Positions 41,141-52,264 of a stretch of DNA of 64,000 bases are shown here, piece after piece; position 1 is the stretch's first letter, and each line of letters opens with the position of its first letter. Location of the stretch: positions 19,830,701-19,894,700 of the forward strand of contig NC_053180.1 in assembly GCF_905163445.1 (NCBI RefSeq), given 5' to 3'. The notes under the pieces were generated by a model. It did not search any database. It saw only the letters and a list, made by a program, of their open reading frames with translations, and had not been told where the DNA came from. The position numbers were made by a program, and so were the translations under genes. The DNA is from Pararge aegeria. Taxonomy: Eukaryota; Arthropoda; Insecta; Lepidoptera; Nymphalidae.

Positions 41141-43222
41141 CTGGAATATGGGGTGTAGATTGTTATTTTTAAATGGGGTCTTAACAGCTGAGTGAGGATC
41201 CTAGTAACTAGGATTAATTTTTACAGATTCTCATGGTAAAAGAAAATTGAAATACTGAAAATTATAAATGTTTATCGCAATATTTATCATAATTTGAACA
41301 TTTAATGAAATCTTTTATTTCAAGTTATCTTCTATGTCAAAACCTGTCTCTATATATCGTTGACTCTACCTCATTTGTTAAGCACACGATACTGAGAAGT
41401 CAACAATTACTCTTCAAAAATAATGGTTCACATAACAACCAAGTCAATAAATGTTCAGAAAGACCATAAAATATCAATAAAAAAACGATGGCTCCTGATA
41501 AGAATACGCTAAAACTTAATCAGGACAGAATATAATGACCGTTCATAAATTGCTGTTTTAAAATCACCCACACATGAGATCTTTATCAAATAAGCACAGT
41601 AGGTTTTAAACCGATTTGAAAAAATATTTTTTGTTTGAAAGGCTGTACTTCCCACATGGTCCCATTTTCACCACGTCAACATCTATGGGATGGATCTTGT
41701 GAAACCGAGGGAATTCTTTAAATATTATATCGACCACTATAATAACTTAAGTAATTTTTACAGTTACTTGAGTATTTCTTTTCTAAAGCATCATTTAGTC
41801 GAGTGAAACTGACGATCCACGGAAGGCCAGCGTACTACACAATAATTAATATCGCTATACATTGTAAAAGGAATATTTTGTAGAAGGTCGTGAGCAGTTG
41901 ATATTTGGTTGTTACAACTTAGATAATATATTGCAAATCTAGCCACTGAAAAGCGTGAAAAGAGTTCCTTTGATAAAAAATCGACTTTGTCATTCACATT
42001 AACAACCTTGGCAGTCAGGTATCACTTATCACCGGATCCGATCACCGTATTCGTATCGACGACACATATCGTAATTGCATATGTGACAGACTGATGAAAC
42101 GCTGTCATCGTACTCAGTTTCGATACGCCGCTTTGGTACAATATACAATACAGTCATTGGCAAGTCGGTTTTGTCCGGTCATAAAGGAAAGCTGACACAG
42201 AAGTGAACAATTTGAGGTGTTCAAAATTAGCTAAGATGTGTGATATGGAAAGACTATTATCACGGAACGTACACGGACGTACACAATCACAAGTGCGAAC
42301 CCGTGTGAGTTGGAGTATAAAATATGTTTGGAAAAAAAACGACTTTGTTATACAACTAAAAAACATGCATTTTTTTTCTACATAAGCATATTTAAATCGG
42401 TGCCAAGTAAAATAAAGAACATTACTAGGTATAGATCATATACGTTATGACCATCTTAAAGCACTATGTACAAACATAAAACCGCTGCCAATTCTGTTTA
42501 ACATAAATGTCAAAAATAAACTAAATTGACAAGTCACAAATCGTGGCTATCCTTGCCACAGATTTGTTTGATTTTTTAGATTTTTTAGATTAGACAGTAT
42601 TTTTTTCAGATCTTCCAGAAATTATTTTCGTCTGGATATTGTGTAGAACAGTATTGACACCATTATGTATTTGATGGAACTTGTCCATGAATATAATTAG
42701 AAGCTACACACCTGATTAGCTGAGCAAATTATTGCCATGTTTATTCGCTGGTCCTCTCGTTCATTTTACTCACTTTCCACGTCAAACACATCGAATCTGT
42801 TAATCTTCTTTTTTGTAAAAAAATTGCAAAAAGAGAATCTAAAGAGCTAATAGGTCTGCGGTGTAGATTTCCTGGCACGTACATGTTTGGCACATCACTG
42901 CATGTTAAAAACGACTGTTACTAAAATAGCAACATGCATTGAATATGGTACGACGTAATAGACCAATAATATCCAACGAAATCTTTGCGCACGCCAATTT
43001 CAAAACATTCTCATACCCACACTCGTAAATCCCACTTCTGAACATGTCTCCTTTTTCAAATATAAGAGGGCGGGACTAAAAGTCACCTTTTATTGACATT
43101 GCAATGTATTGAGTTTATTTAAATAAGTATGAATAATGTGCTTGCCATCGGAAGTAGCCCTTTTATATAATGTAAAAAAAAAGTGTTACGTTTGCGTAGG
43201 TGATAAGTTAAAGTTCTATTTA
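41141..43222. other. Low-repeat island of about 2.1 kb
   Basis: None of the local repeat families occurs here. Frames at 41791-41997 (-), 42154-42366 (-) and 42203-42385 (+) are short and mutually overlapping, so none is called. This is one of the better places for single-copy or conserved non-coding sequence. Confidence 0.5.
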
Positions 43223-43412
43223 TTATTGGATAGAGGCGTTACTTTGCGGAAATCCATGATATATTATGAAAATTAAGCTTAAGTTGCTCCGCGAAAAGCC
43301 GGAAATTCTGTGTGGTTTAATTAATAACTTGTTCAATCCTTATACTCCACAACAAACAGGTATTCGGCAATGTACCCTCTACGCACGAGTCGCTATACTT
43401 TACAATAATACT
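43223..43412 (+). mobile_element. Family F element (F7)
   Basis: GGCGTTACTTTGCGGAAATC, CATGATATATTATGAAAATT, TTCAATCCTTATACTCCACA and ACCCTCTACGCACG. The right TIR is missing. Confidence 0.8.
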
Positions 43413-43454
43413 ATAATTACATTATTATATTATTAATGTATTAATCGAAACCGT

Positions 43455-43810
43455 ATAGCTACCCGGGGGCGATCGCTGGGATACGTCTGAAGCAGACGCT
43501 GGACGTTCCAGCATGCAAACCGTCAGTGACTCCTTGCTGAGCAGGCGGGTGGGAGGCGGGAAACCCGAAAATGTTTTTCAGGATTGGGCTTCGCCTACAA
43601 ATTCTGTCGACTCATCTGTATCGACCACGAGTAAGATAAGCGATGATAAAAGAAGAAAGCGGCCAACAGAAGAAATTTCGGAATTAATGTATTGTTACTT
43701 TAAATCACGATTAGAAGGACCCGGATATATAGACAGATTGTAACAACTTTTTACAGAAAGACGAAAAAGGGAAAGGCAGATGGAGGAGAAGAAGAAGTAC
43801 AGAACACCAT
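43455..43810 (+). pseudogene. Unassigned ORF, possibly retroelement-derived
   Basis: Open from about 43458. The first ATG is at 43513 and the first stop at 43743, giving about 76 codons from ATG. The protein is polar: a serine/threonine-rich stretch (WASPTNSVDSSVSTTSKIS), a basic patch DDKRRKRPTEE, then MYCYFKSRLEGPGYIDRL. After the TAA the same frame continues as QLFTERRKRERQMEEKKKYR to a double stop. One base change could therefore have created the internal stop. The FKSR..GPGYIDRL part faintly recalls N-terminal regions of some insect retroelement proteins. That is weak, and a host exon cannot be excluded. Base composition is less AT-rich than the flanks. Confidence 0.35.
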
Positions 43811-44327
43811 AATAAAGATACATAGAATGGGGATATACATGTCATTTTCCTGTGAGTTGCGGGTCGGGATGTTAATAGCAGTCGACACAGGAATTGTAAT
43901 ATGTAAGTATATTTTAAAACCTTGGACTGCAAAGCTGATTTAAAATCTCGTCGGAGTCATCAGTGTTCCAATTTCAAATTCTCGAATCCTGACAGACAAT
44001 ACTTCTTTAAGCGATGGTAGTAAGCCCACAGGTGTCATGAAGTTTCCGAACGCTACTGGTCCGAGCTGTTTTCAACCAGCTATTAGGTACCAGGTTTCAT
44101 GAATTTGAAGTTTTCCGAATGATGCCCGTACGAGTTTAATTCGGCAAGCTAACTACTTGGCTATTATTAGCAGCTATTGCCATTACTGAAACGATCGCAC
44201 TAGTAAGGTGTGCCGGGAATCGCGGTAATAACATTCAATCCGGTAAGAGCGATGAAATCGAGGTGGCTCTGGTGCCAGTCATAAGCAAAGAGCGAATTGT
44301 ACAATATTTCAAAATTACTTGTACTAT
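43811..44327. other. Unassigned stretch
   Basis: About 520 bp; nothing recognised. Confidence 0.5.
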
Positions 44328-44422
44328 GAGCTGTGATAGCCTAGTAGGTAAGACTCCGGCCTTCCTTTCAGGGAAACGGGTTCGAAATCCGGGCCCCGGC
44401 ACCTCTTACTTTTCAAAGTTAT
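44328..44422 (+). mobile_element. SINE family B-like head (B12)
   Basis: GAGCTGTGATAGCCTAGTAG (A box) and GGGTTCGAAATCCGGGCCCC (B box), then CACCTCTTACTTTTCAAAGT. The body after it is lost. Confidence 0.7.
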
Positions 44423-44465
44423 TTATTACTGATTTTCTCTTTATTGTACAACCATAAATAACTAT

Positions 44466-44693
44466 GAGAAATACTCCGCAAAAAGCAGCAGAATCTGTAT
44501 GGTGTAGTTTATAATTTCTTCAATCTCTATAGTCCACACCACACTGATCTTCGGAGATTTACTAAATACGTACGTTTCGCTTCGACACCGGAGCATCCTC
44601 AGGATATGTTTAATTACTATAACTGCTTACTTCTATGGCTTTTGACGGGGTCTAGCAAATTAAGCTTAATTTTCATGATATCATGGAACTCGC
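44466..44693 (+). mobile_element. Family F element (F8)
   Basis: ACTCCGCAAAAAGCAGCAGA, TTCTTCAATCTCTATAGTCC, TCGCTTCGACACCGGAGCAT, and the inverted right end GCAAATTAAGCTTAATTTTC then ATGATATCATGG at 44652-44686. It shows where the right TIR lies. Confidence 0.8.
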
Positions 44694-44796
44694 AAGGTAA
44701 CATCTGCTCCTATCCAATAACCACGAATTTCAGAAAAGGCGGACTTAATAGGATTTTCTATCAACCAACTTTCAAAAGTGAGGACGTGTCTGAGAA

Positions 44797-44985
44797 TCCT
44801 TACTAATATTATAAATGCGAAAGTGTATGCGTTTGTTAGTCTTTCCTTCAGGCCCCAACGAAGCAAGCAATCAACTTCATTTATGCATTGAGTTAGTTGA
44901 AAGTACGGTGAGTAGCATAAGCTACTACTATCCCAGAAAAACAAACCGTAACAAAGTCGGATGAAGAAGGTGGGCAACAGCTAGT
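44797..44985 (+). mobile_element. Family X repeat (X2)
   Basis: CTTACTAATATTATAAATGC, GAAAGTGTATGCGTTTGTTA, CTACTACTATCCCAG and GGTGGGCAACAGCTAG. Likely a LINE or RTE remnant. Part of the local duplication with 46085-46905. Confidence 0.6.
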
Positions 44986-45075
44986 TATCTGTCATGATCT
45001 CAAAGGCGTGTGAAGTCCACCAATCCTCATTTGGCCAACGTGGCAGCTCTGTAATGGACTGGTAATAATGATAAA
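44986..45075 (+). mobile_element. SINE B 3' fragment (B13)
   Basis: GATCTCAAAGGCGTGTGAAG, TCCACCAATCCTCATTTGGC and CAACGTGGCAGCTCTGTAAT. The same piece recurs at 46793. Confidence 0.65.
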
Positions 45076-45335
45076 AGGAGTTTTGACGCGACACTGCGCA
45101 GGTTCTTTAACCTTGTACCACGCCCTCACGTAGCAATTCTCTAAATTTTTATAACCCTCCGCGCGCCGGTGAGTATGACCGCGCGAGTAATTTCGCTTTG
45201 CAGTAATCATGATTCCCATTTTGCTCCGCTTATTTCGGACTAGATTTCATAAGGGTCGCTACCTGGCTGCCAAAAACTTTCATTTTTAACCAACTTTCTT
45301 CAAAAATGAGGTTATCAGTTCGGTTCCTTAAAAAT

Positions 45336-45560
45336 AGTTCAACGGGTACTTACCGCGATAATATTATGGGATTGGTCGATATTTCGACCCAGTTGCATGG
45401 ATCATGGTCACGACGGAACTCCGAAGTTGCGAGATTTGAATTTGGAATTCTTCCCGTATTCTCTGTTTCCTCATTACCGGGCAAAGGCCACCCACCGACA
45501 TCGCGATGGCGATACTGCTTCGTTTGCGGAAATGTGATCATCATAATATGTCATAGAAAA
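45336..45560 (+). repeat. Family L repeat, longest copy (L3)
   Basis: TTCAACGGGTACTTACCGCG, GATATTTCGACCCAGTTGCA, GTCACGACGGAACTCCGAAG and CACCCACCGACATCGCGATG. The frames here on both strands are incidental. Confidence 0.65.
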
Positions 45561-46084
45561 ATTGTATAGGGGACATTAACAGCGAGCAAATTTTCGTTAT
45601 TTCCTAGGATATGCTTGATTTTATATATTGTTTTAGTATTTCGATACCAACCATTAGGCTATCACTGCTTGAATCTATATATTTACTTACGAACTTCTAT
45701 CTTCTCGATTTTTTGGTTTTTTTCGTCTTTATTTAAACAAAATTACCTGTCTCAAAGTTTAGATGAGTAGCAATGCCTCCAAGCATTAAGTCCTTTGTAA
45801 TTTTTTATTTTTTCTGTTCAATAAAGCATTGAAACAAACAATTATGGACGTCTTCTAATATAGCGCAATGACTTGATCTTTCAGTTATATTTTCACCCCT
45901 TTCTTACCCTATATGGCGAGGCAGTATGTATCGAGCTACAGCGCCGTCTTTTTAAGGGCAATCGCTCTATAATACCACCTAAACGGTTCAAATGCTCTGC
46001 CCTTTATGTTTATATATATGGTATGTTTAGATATATACATTATTTTTATTACCTGATTGCATCATCATCATCATCAAGCTTAGA
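45561..46084. other. Unassigned stretch
   Basis: About 520 bp, with a CATCATCATCATCATC run at 46060-46076. Nothing else recognised. Confidence 0.5.
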
Positions 46085-46242
46085 AAATGCTGATTAATGC
46101 TAAAGCATTTCCTATCATCCAACCTTTCGAAAGTGAGGACGTGTCTGAGACTATTACTAAGCAATGGAACTCGCAAGGTTCGCCTGCTTCTATCCAATAA
46201 CAAATAATAATAAAAATAAGAAGAGAAAATGCGGAGGTGCCT
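46085..46242 (+). repeat. Rearranged duplicate of 44686-44796
   Basis: ATCCAACCTTTCGAAAGTGA, GGACGTGTCTGAGA and GGAACTCGCAAGG also occur at 44686-44796, but in a different order. Confidence 0.75.
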
Positions 46243-46393
46243 GAGAATCATACTAATATTAAAAATGTGAAAGTGTATGTGTTTGTTTGTCTACTAACAA
46301 TCAAGGTAATTATTTGCATAGAGTAAGATGGAAGCACGGGGATCAGCATAAGCTGCTACTATCCCAGAGTAACGTAAACTTATAGATTGTATT
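46243..46393 (+). mobile_element. Family X repeat, left part (X3)
   Basis: CATACTAATATTAAAAATGT and GAAAGTGTATGTGTTTGTTT, then GCTGCTACTATCCCAG. Split by E5; resumes at 46723. Confidence 0.6.
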
Positions 46394-46722
46394 AAACGTA
46401 AGCTTATAGAAAAGTCCTATTTTAGTATAAAAGGACTATGTAATCGATAAAAAAGCTTGGGTGTAAATTATTGCTCTAACCAGGTTGCTCTTCTAATAAT
46501 TTAAAATGACATTGTGAGATGGCGATAACAAAAAAAAAACACCTGGCTAAGTTTGTTGTGGGCTTCTTCTTAGACCAGGATGCGTTTGGAACCCTCGTAG
46601 CTTTAGTTTTAAGTTTAAGACTGTGGTTATCGCCATCATCTCACTACCGTGTAATTCTTATGTACGCATCAAAAGTGCCACCAATGGGCCTACTTGAATA
46701 AAGATATTTTTGACTTTGACTA
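46394..46722 (+). mobile_element. Non-LTR retrotransposon E, ORF end plus 3' UTR (E5)
   Basis: Starts within the ORF C-terminus (KRKLIEKSYFSIKGLCNR then stop), followed by the whole 3' UTR: TTGCTCTTCTAATAATTTAA, GGCTAAGTTTGTTGTGGGCT, GGAACCCTCGTAGCTTTAGT and TTGAATAAAGATATTTTTGA, ending TTTGACTTTGAC. Inserted into X3. Confidence 0.9.
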
Positions 46723-46792
46723 ACAAACAGTTCCCATAAGATTTTTACAAAACCGTAACAAAGTTGGATGATGAAGGTGGGCAACAGCTAGT
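46723..46792 (+). mobile_element. Family X repeat, right part (X3)
   Basis: AAAACCGTAACAAAGTTGGA then GGTGGGCAACAGCTAG. Confidence 0.6.
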
Positions 46793-46895
46793 CCTCTGTC
46801 ATGATCTCAAAGGCGTGTGGAGTCCACCAATCCTCATTTGGCCAACGTGGCAGCTCTGTAGTGGACCGTTAACGATGATAAAATGAGTACTGACG
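46793..46895 (+). mobile_element. SINE B 3' fragment (B14)
   Basis: GATCTCAAAGGCGTGTGGAG, TCCACCAATCCTCATTTGGC and CAACGTGGCAGCTCTGTAGT; nearly identical to B13. Confidence 0.65.
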
Positions 46896-47132
46896 CGACC
46901 ATCAACATCAACAACCTATTGCTCTCCACTACTGGACTAAAGGCCTCTCCCAACTGAAGAATTTGCTCATCATCACCACGCTGGGCAGGCGGATTGGTGA
47001 TCGCAGTAGATGGTAGTAGTAGCACAGAGGATGCTGCTTCCCGTTCTCCGTTATATTCCCTTAGTCGCCTCGTACGACACCCGAGGTAAGAAGAGGGGTG
47101 GTAAGAACTGGATTCTCATCTGCCGTGCCACA
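46896..47132 (-). repeat. Family H repeat (H8), complete
   Basis: ACTACTGGACTAAAGGCCTC, CCAACTGAAGAATTTGCTCA, TCACCACGCTGGGCAGGCGG, TCCGTTATATTCCCTTAGTC and CGACACCCGAGGTAAG, up to a TCATCTGCCGTGCCAC end. The 61- and 63-codon frames here are incidental. Confidence 0.85.
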
Positions 47133-47301
47133 CGGCCTGTTTGTATTTTATGTTATTGCTTTGAACAGTCAGACGTTCGTCGTCATCTTTATTAACAAAA
47201 CCAAAATATGTTTTCAGAAATATTCACCGTAAGTACCGCAGCACTGTGGAAAGCTAGATCTTAATACTTTTGCACAACAAATGAATAATAAATAATTGGT
47301 A

Positions 47302-47551
47302 ATAAATAAATATACTACGGCAAAACACACATCGCCATCTAGCCTGAAAGTAAACGTAGCTTGTGTTATGGGTACTTAGGTGACTGATGGATATTTTTGT
47401 GAATAATATACATAAATGCTTAAAATATACCTATAAACACCCAGACACTGCAGAAAATCATTCATGTTCATCACACAAACATTTTCCAGTCGTGGAAATC
47501 AAACCCACGGCCTTGTACTCGATAGCAGGGTCGCTGCCCACTGCGCCAATC
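47302..47551 (-). mobile_element. SINE family A (A7)
   Basis: CACACATCGCCATCTAGCCT, TGTGTTATGGGTACTTAGG, GGAAATCAAACCCACGGCC (decayed B box) and CACTGCGCCAATC at the head. The last bases of the head are missing. Confidence 0.85.
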
Positions 47552-47730
47552 AAAGAAGATAAATAACAGTACAAAGTTGTTATACAGAAGTAGATAGTGA
47601 CGATCTCAAATGGGCTACTGGATTGCTACGACAGCAGCGAAAGCAGCGAATTCCATAAACTTTTGACTGCAATAGATATATAGCAAGTTAAGTTGTCGGT
47701 CCGGATCATCATCACTAACTTTTGGCAATA

Positions 47731-47852
47731 GTCGATAAAGCCCACCAACCCGCATTAGAGCAGCTTCGTGGGTCTAAGCTCTAGAACCGTCTCCTCTATA
47801 AGAGAAAAGGCCTGTGCCAGCGCGGTGGGACTTAATATAAGATAATAAGTAA
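47731..47852 (+). repeat. Family I repeat (I4)
   Basis: AAAGCCCACCAACCCGCATT, GGGTCTAAGCTCTAGAACCG and AAAGGCCTGTGCCAGCGCGG. Nearly complete. Confidence 0.8.
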
Positions 47853-47974
47853 AGAATATCACCCCAAACCTATAAATATCGTTCTGGCCACAGATATCCT
47901 ATTCGATTCACGGATTTACAGATTAGGCCCGCCATGCTGCTTCCAAGTGAATTGGTGAATGGAAATGCTACAAT

Positions 47975-48090
47975 AAGCAATAATAATAATTTCTTTATTT
48001 TCGGCATCCCATAGTTATACATTCAAAAATGACAAAATTAGAATTATACAATATCAAATTAAAATTAAAAATTGCAATGCAATGTAAATG
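47975..48090 (-). mobile_element. LINE 3' end with (TTA)n-type tail
   Basis: On the minus strand it ends CCGAAAATAAAGAAATTATT plus an ATT run. Confidence 0.5.
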
Positions 48091-48129
48091 AATAATGCCA
48101 TATCAATATTCCAAATTTCCAACTTGACA

Positions 48130-48200
48130 CAGCAGAGAATCGAATCCTAGACTTCCTATTTATAAAACTGAAACGCCAACCGCTGTGCCCTAAAGGTATT
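48130..48200 (-). mobile_element. tRNA-headed SINE, head fragment
   Basis: Minus strand: TTAGGGCACAGCGGTTGGCG (A box) and TAGGATTCGATTCTCTGC (B box). Close to the family C head but diverged. Confidence 0.6.
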
Positions 48201-48558
48201 TGACCTTTATGTTTATCCGCTTTTATAGTTGTGGTAATATTTTTATATCGTAGAAAGAATTCGATAGCACGCGAACTTTTTATGGGATCATGGGTTCAAA
48301 CACATAACTTACGAGTGGTATATGGTGTCGCTATATATTTTATAAGAAAGATAATATCAATTGACTTTTAAGGTGTTTTAATGTTTTTGATGTTATACAT
48401 TAAAATGCCCTGTGTTATGGCGTCCCCCCTCCTCCTCCTACAGTCGAAGCGACGTACCTTCCTTAGCGATGCTTATTTTTGGCGTTAGAAACTAGACGAA
48501 ATAAAAGCCTTGTAACAAACAAAAACAAAACGATGATTAAAGGATTCAATGAAAATTC
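48201..48558. other. Unassigned stretch
   Basis: About 360 bp; nothing recognised. Confidence 0.5.
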
Positions 48559-48752
48559 GACGACGTCCGTGGGGTAGCGTTGAGCGCTGTGGATTTAAGT
48601 TCGTTTCCCGGCAAGTGAAATTTAGGATTTTATAATTTCTGAATTCTCTCTGGTTTGGTCAGGTGGGACGCTTCTGCCGTGGCTAGTTACCACCGCACAA
48701 AGACGTGTCGCTAAGCGATCTAGCGTTTCGGTACCATGTTGCGCAGAAACGA
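48559..48752 (+). mobile_element. SINE family C (C9), plus orientation
   Basis: Head GGTAGCGTTGAGCGCTGTGG with a B-box-like GTTCGTTTCCCGGC. Then AATTCTCTCTGGTTTGGTCA, GCCGTGGCTAGTTACCACC, AAAGACGTGTCGCTAAGCGA and GTTTCGGTACCATGTTGCGC. Confidence 0.85.
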
Positions 48753-48802
48753 ACTAAATAAAGTCACAGTGAAAGTCAAAGTACTTAAAAATAGCATTTC
48801 TT

Positions 48803-48962
48803 ATGGTGATCATTGGAGGACAAAGCAGACGGCCCACCCTAGGGTTAGTGGAAACCACCCCCTATATACAGAGCACCACATAGCAGGGCATGTAACGAAC
48901 GCGTCCTGCGACGTGGCGCCCTGTGTCCATCAACCTAAGGCGTAGGTGTTAAGCCTCATGAC
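48803..48962 (+). repeat. Family D repeat (D2)
   Basis: ATTGGAGGACAAAGCAGACG, GGGTTAGTGGAAACCACCC, CATAGCAGGGCATG and GTAGGTGTTAAGCCTCATGA match D1 at 25240. Confidence 0.65.
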
Positions 48963-49431
48963 CTAGTGATAACGTACGAGAACGATAATTTGAAAAATGC
49001 TAAAGATCTTAAAATCGTCAATACATGTAAAGAACTCTTTTCTCGAGTTCATATATCGAACCTTTTCTGAAAGTCACAAATTATTTGATTTTATAATCCT
49101 GAAGTCAGGGCTTTAAATGTTGTTTCTTGTATTTCACAGAAACGCAATTTCATCTTTATTTCAACTACCCATTGAAGGGTAAAGGGAAGTAGTATAAACA
49201 TTACTATATACATATTAGAAAATTTTATGTATATTCATAAAGATATTTTAAAAAATGACTGCAATAATTGAAACCTAAGATGTAAGAATAAGCTTGCAGT
49301 GTAATATACAAGGTTACATAGTAATTCGTTCAAAGGAAATTGCAACCTTTGACATCTTGAAGTTTCCTTTTAAAATTTCATATTAAGTTTATATTAATCT
49401 AGCTTCATAAAGTCATAAATTAGTATAGTAT
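48963..49431. other. Unassigned stretch
   Basis: About 470 bp; may include decayed E coding sequence towards 49431. Confidence 0.4.
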
Positions 49432-49850
49432 AAAGGACATGTTATAGTATAAAGGACTACGTAATCGATAAAAGAGCTTGAATGCTAATTCTGGCTCTAA
49501 CCAGGTTACTCATCTAACAATTTTAAATGAAAATGTGATAACAAAAAAGAACACCAAGAGTCATTAATAATTCCTGATAGCTTTCTATTCAGTTTTAAAT
49601 AAAATAACGAGTTTCGAGCCTAGACTTTATCGGTGTAGAGGTTTTATCCAGACCAGACCAGCTACAATGCAAAGAATGAACGTTCCACTGCTGTGTGGGC
49701 TTCTACTTAGACCAGGGCGCGTTTGGAACCCTCATAGCTTTAGTTTCACGTTTACGAATATGTTTATCGCCATCATCTCACTACCATGAACACATTTTTC
49801 ATGTCTTGTACGCATCATAAGTATCTACCATCTATGGGCCTGATTAATCC
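49432..49850 (+). mobile_element. Non-LTR retrotransposon E, 3' UTR split by a 140-bp segment (E6)
   Basis: Left part GTATAAAGGACTACGTAATC to GTGATAACAAAAAAGAACAC (49555). Then the segment also found at 29396-29550. Then GTGGGCTTCTACTTAGACCA, GCGCGTTTGGAACCC and CTATGGGCCTGATTAA. About 14 bp of normal UTR (TGGCTAAGTTTGTT) are missing at the join. Confidence 0.85.
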
Positions 49851-50444
49851 GCTTTGAAACTAACGGCTCCCAACACTGTTAGTAATTAGACGCGCCAAAA
49901 CCCTGCTAACAAACCAAAACTAAGCGATGATCAAAGAATTTGCAGAGAAAACCAATATTGTACTAATCCTTCTTAAAATCGGTCGCTGAACTAAATCTCT
50001 GTATTAGAAATAGGAAACTACATACACAAAGCTTTGTGGTTATTTTCTTGAAGGACATTATTTCCCTGAATGTGATTAATCAAACGAAAAAACCCTTTTG
50101 CGTTTTGGGCTAAGCCGTGTTGTGTTATAAAGAAAAAAAAACCCTATCTCGGAATTAATAAAGTATGTTTTTGTGTGCGGTCTTAAGTATTCATAAATAA
50201 TGTCACGGGCGCATATACAAAAATAGGTCAGATATATGAACAGTAGGAAAGAATGTATGTACCGCTGTGATTATGTAACTTTGTGTTGCGTTGCGCCTTA
50301 CATTGTGGTTAGTGTAAGTTTTTCCCGTAAACAAACAAATTGGTGTTAGCTTAAATATTCAATGTGAAAATTAAAACCGAAATAATACTTCACAGGCTTG
50401 AGAGGTACACTGTCTCTGAGAAATATCTCATCATCATCATCATT
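49851..50444. other. Unassigned stretch
   Basis: About 590 bp; nothing recognised. Confidence 0.5.
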
Positions 50445-50567
50445 TCAACCGATTGAAGTGAACAGGTAGACATAGGTCTTTTGTAGGGAGTTCCAAAATC
50501 CACGGTCCTGGGCCGCTTGTTTCCAGCGGCTAACAGCGACTCGTTTGATGTCGTCTGCAAGAAATCA
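50445..50567 (-). pseudogene. RTE-type retrotransposon, ORF C-terminus
   Basis: Minus-strand frame ending at the stop codon 50445-50447. The residues DDIKRVAVSRWKQAAQDRGF, then WNSLQKTYVYLF and a final SIG match the very end of RTE-type endonuclease/reverse-transcriptase polyproteins (canonical pattern DDI.RV.GSRW..AAQDR..W..L.EAYV). It is followed by an ATGATGATGATGA tail. About 37 codons remain, and upstream sequence is lost at about 50567. Confidence 0.8.
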
Positions 50568-52264
50568 GATACAGCCCTAACATCACATGCTAAATTACAA
50601 TATATTACGTTGGGGAATAAGTTTCTTCCAATTTTTTAAGAAAATTCAAAATGTTTTTTAAAATCTTGCGACTCCTTCACTTTCACTTTTTTAGGTACGC
50701 GTCATTTAGCGTAAGTACTATGCGCGTGTCGGTATTTTACCTTCAATAGGGTTGGCATAAGTAAACACTTACAATTTTTTTGGAATTCGTTTGCAAGGAA
50801 AAAAATGTGCTTCTTTTGATTTAATATTTTTATATATTAAGTTTATACATTTCGCGAATTAAAAAATAGCTACATATAATATATCATAGCTTAATACTTA
50901 ATACATTTGGTTGAGACATTGATACCCAGACTGAGTATAGACTCTTACTATAGGTTTCAGTGCCTCTATGTTTTATTTTGATACAAGATAAATCTTACGA
51001 CAAGTATTTTTTGTTTTACTCGCATTAATTCGCTATGATCGGTAAGGGACAAGACTAGAACTACAGTACCAGATAGTGCTCTTCCCCCTTATGACCGCTT
51101 TGCACATTATAAACGCGGAGTTATATAATTGTTTTGTCACGGAGTAGTTTTAAAACTTTATCTCCTGAATAAATTGTGCATTAGTTATATGGACTGTAGT
51201 CTTCCTCGATAAAGGGACTATCCAACACAACAATATTTTTTTCAATTTGAATCAGCATTTCTTGAGATTAGCGCGTTCAACCAAACAAACAAACTTAAGC
51301 TTTATAATATTCCTAGTGTATAATAAGTAGTATCAAATATTAGTAGTTTAATTTAAGCGGGTTCTAGCAAGTAAATTTTAATTCCCTATTTAATAAATTA
51401 ACGCCCAGTATTTTACCATTTTAGTTATATATAATATTACATTTATTAGATACTTCCTGCATTACCAATTTCTGATAGCAATTAGTGGAATAAAAGAAAA
51501 GTTCTTTATAATTCAGTTTCAAATGCATTTCCTACCGTGCTTTTTACTTAACGTTCTCTATACAACTGATCTCTAGCACTAAAGAAACTTAAAACCAAGA
51601 TCCGACAATAACATCAACGCATAAATTCACACTTAATTACATAAAAGCATTATAAGAGCATAACCGCATTTTCACGCCCAGGTATTCAGCAGACGTACTA
51701 AAACAAACCATCTCAGAAACGCCGTTGCTTAGCAAAATCATACCTTAATTACACTACCATAAGAATGTTGTTAAATGCAAATTATGTATGCGGCTAAATG
51801 CATTTCAAGATTACCTCGTGATACGTTTTAGATGATTCACAAGTGAAACTAAGCTTTCGTGCTCGAGCTATAAAGTAAATTTTTGTATGAGTGGGTTGGG
51901 AAAGTAAATTCGGCCATACATTATTTTTAATACTTAGCAACCACAAATTTTTCATCGCGAAAATTTATCTTTTAAGTAAACTTGGCACCTAGAAGCTTAT
52001 TCAATGTTTAGACATCTCCTCACTGTAATGTTGATTGTACATTGCAACCAACACTATTACATATTGAAAATATGTGTGAATATGTAAATATGTAGTATAT
52101 TACATACACTCAATTCCATACTGAAAATGGCAATGCTTGCGTCTAGTTTCATATTGTGCGATCAAGCGTTACTTAACAGGCCATACAAAATACTACCACT
52201 TTTTTAAATATACTGCGTTGAACCGGACCGTATTACAAGACCTTTTTCTTAAAGTAAACTGCAT
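50568..52264. other. Low-repeat island of about 1.7 kb
   Basis: AT-rich, with none of the local repeat families and no frame above threshold on either strand. Confidence 0.5.

Noticed and set aside
43711..43932. Minus-strand frame opposite the unassigned ORF
   Set aside because: Composition looks like the antisense of charged codons; no family resemblance.
31231..46076. CATCATCAT runs and regularly repeated short motifs as a CRISPR-like array
   Set aside because: They are SINE B tails or microsatellites with no spaced direct repeats, in a eukaryotic genome.
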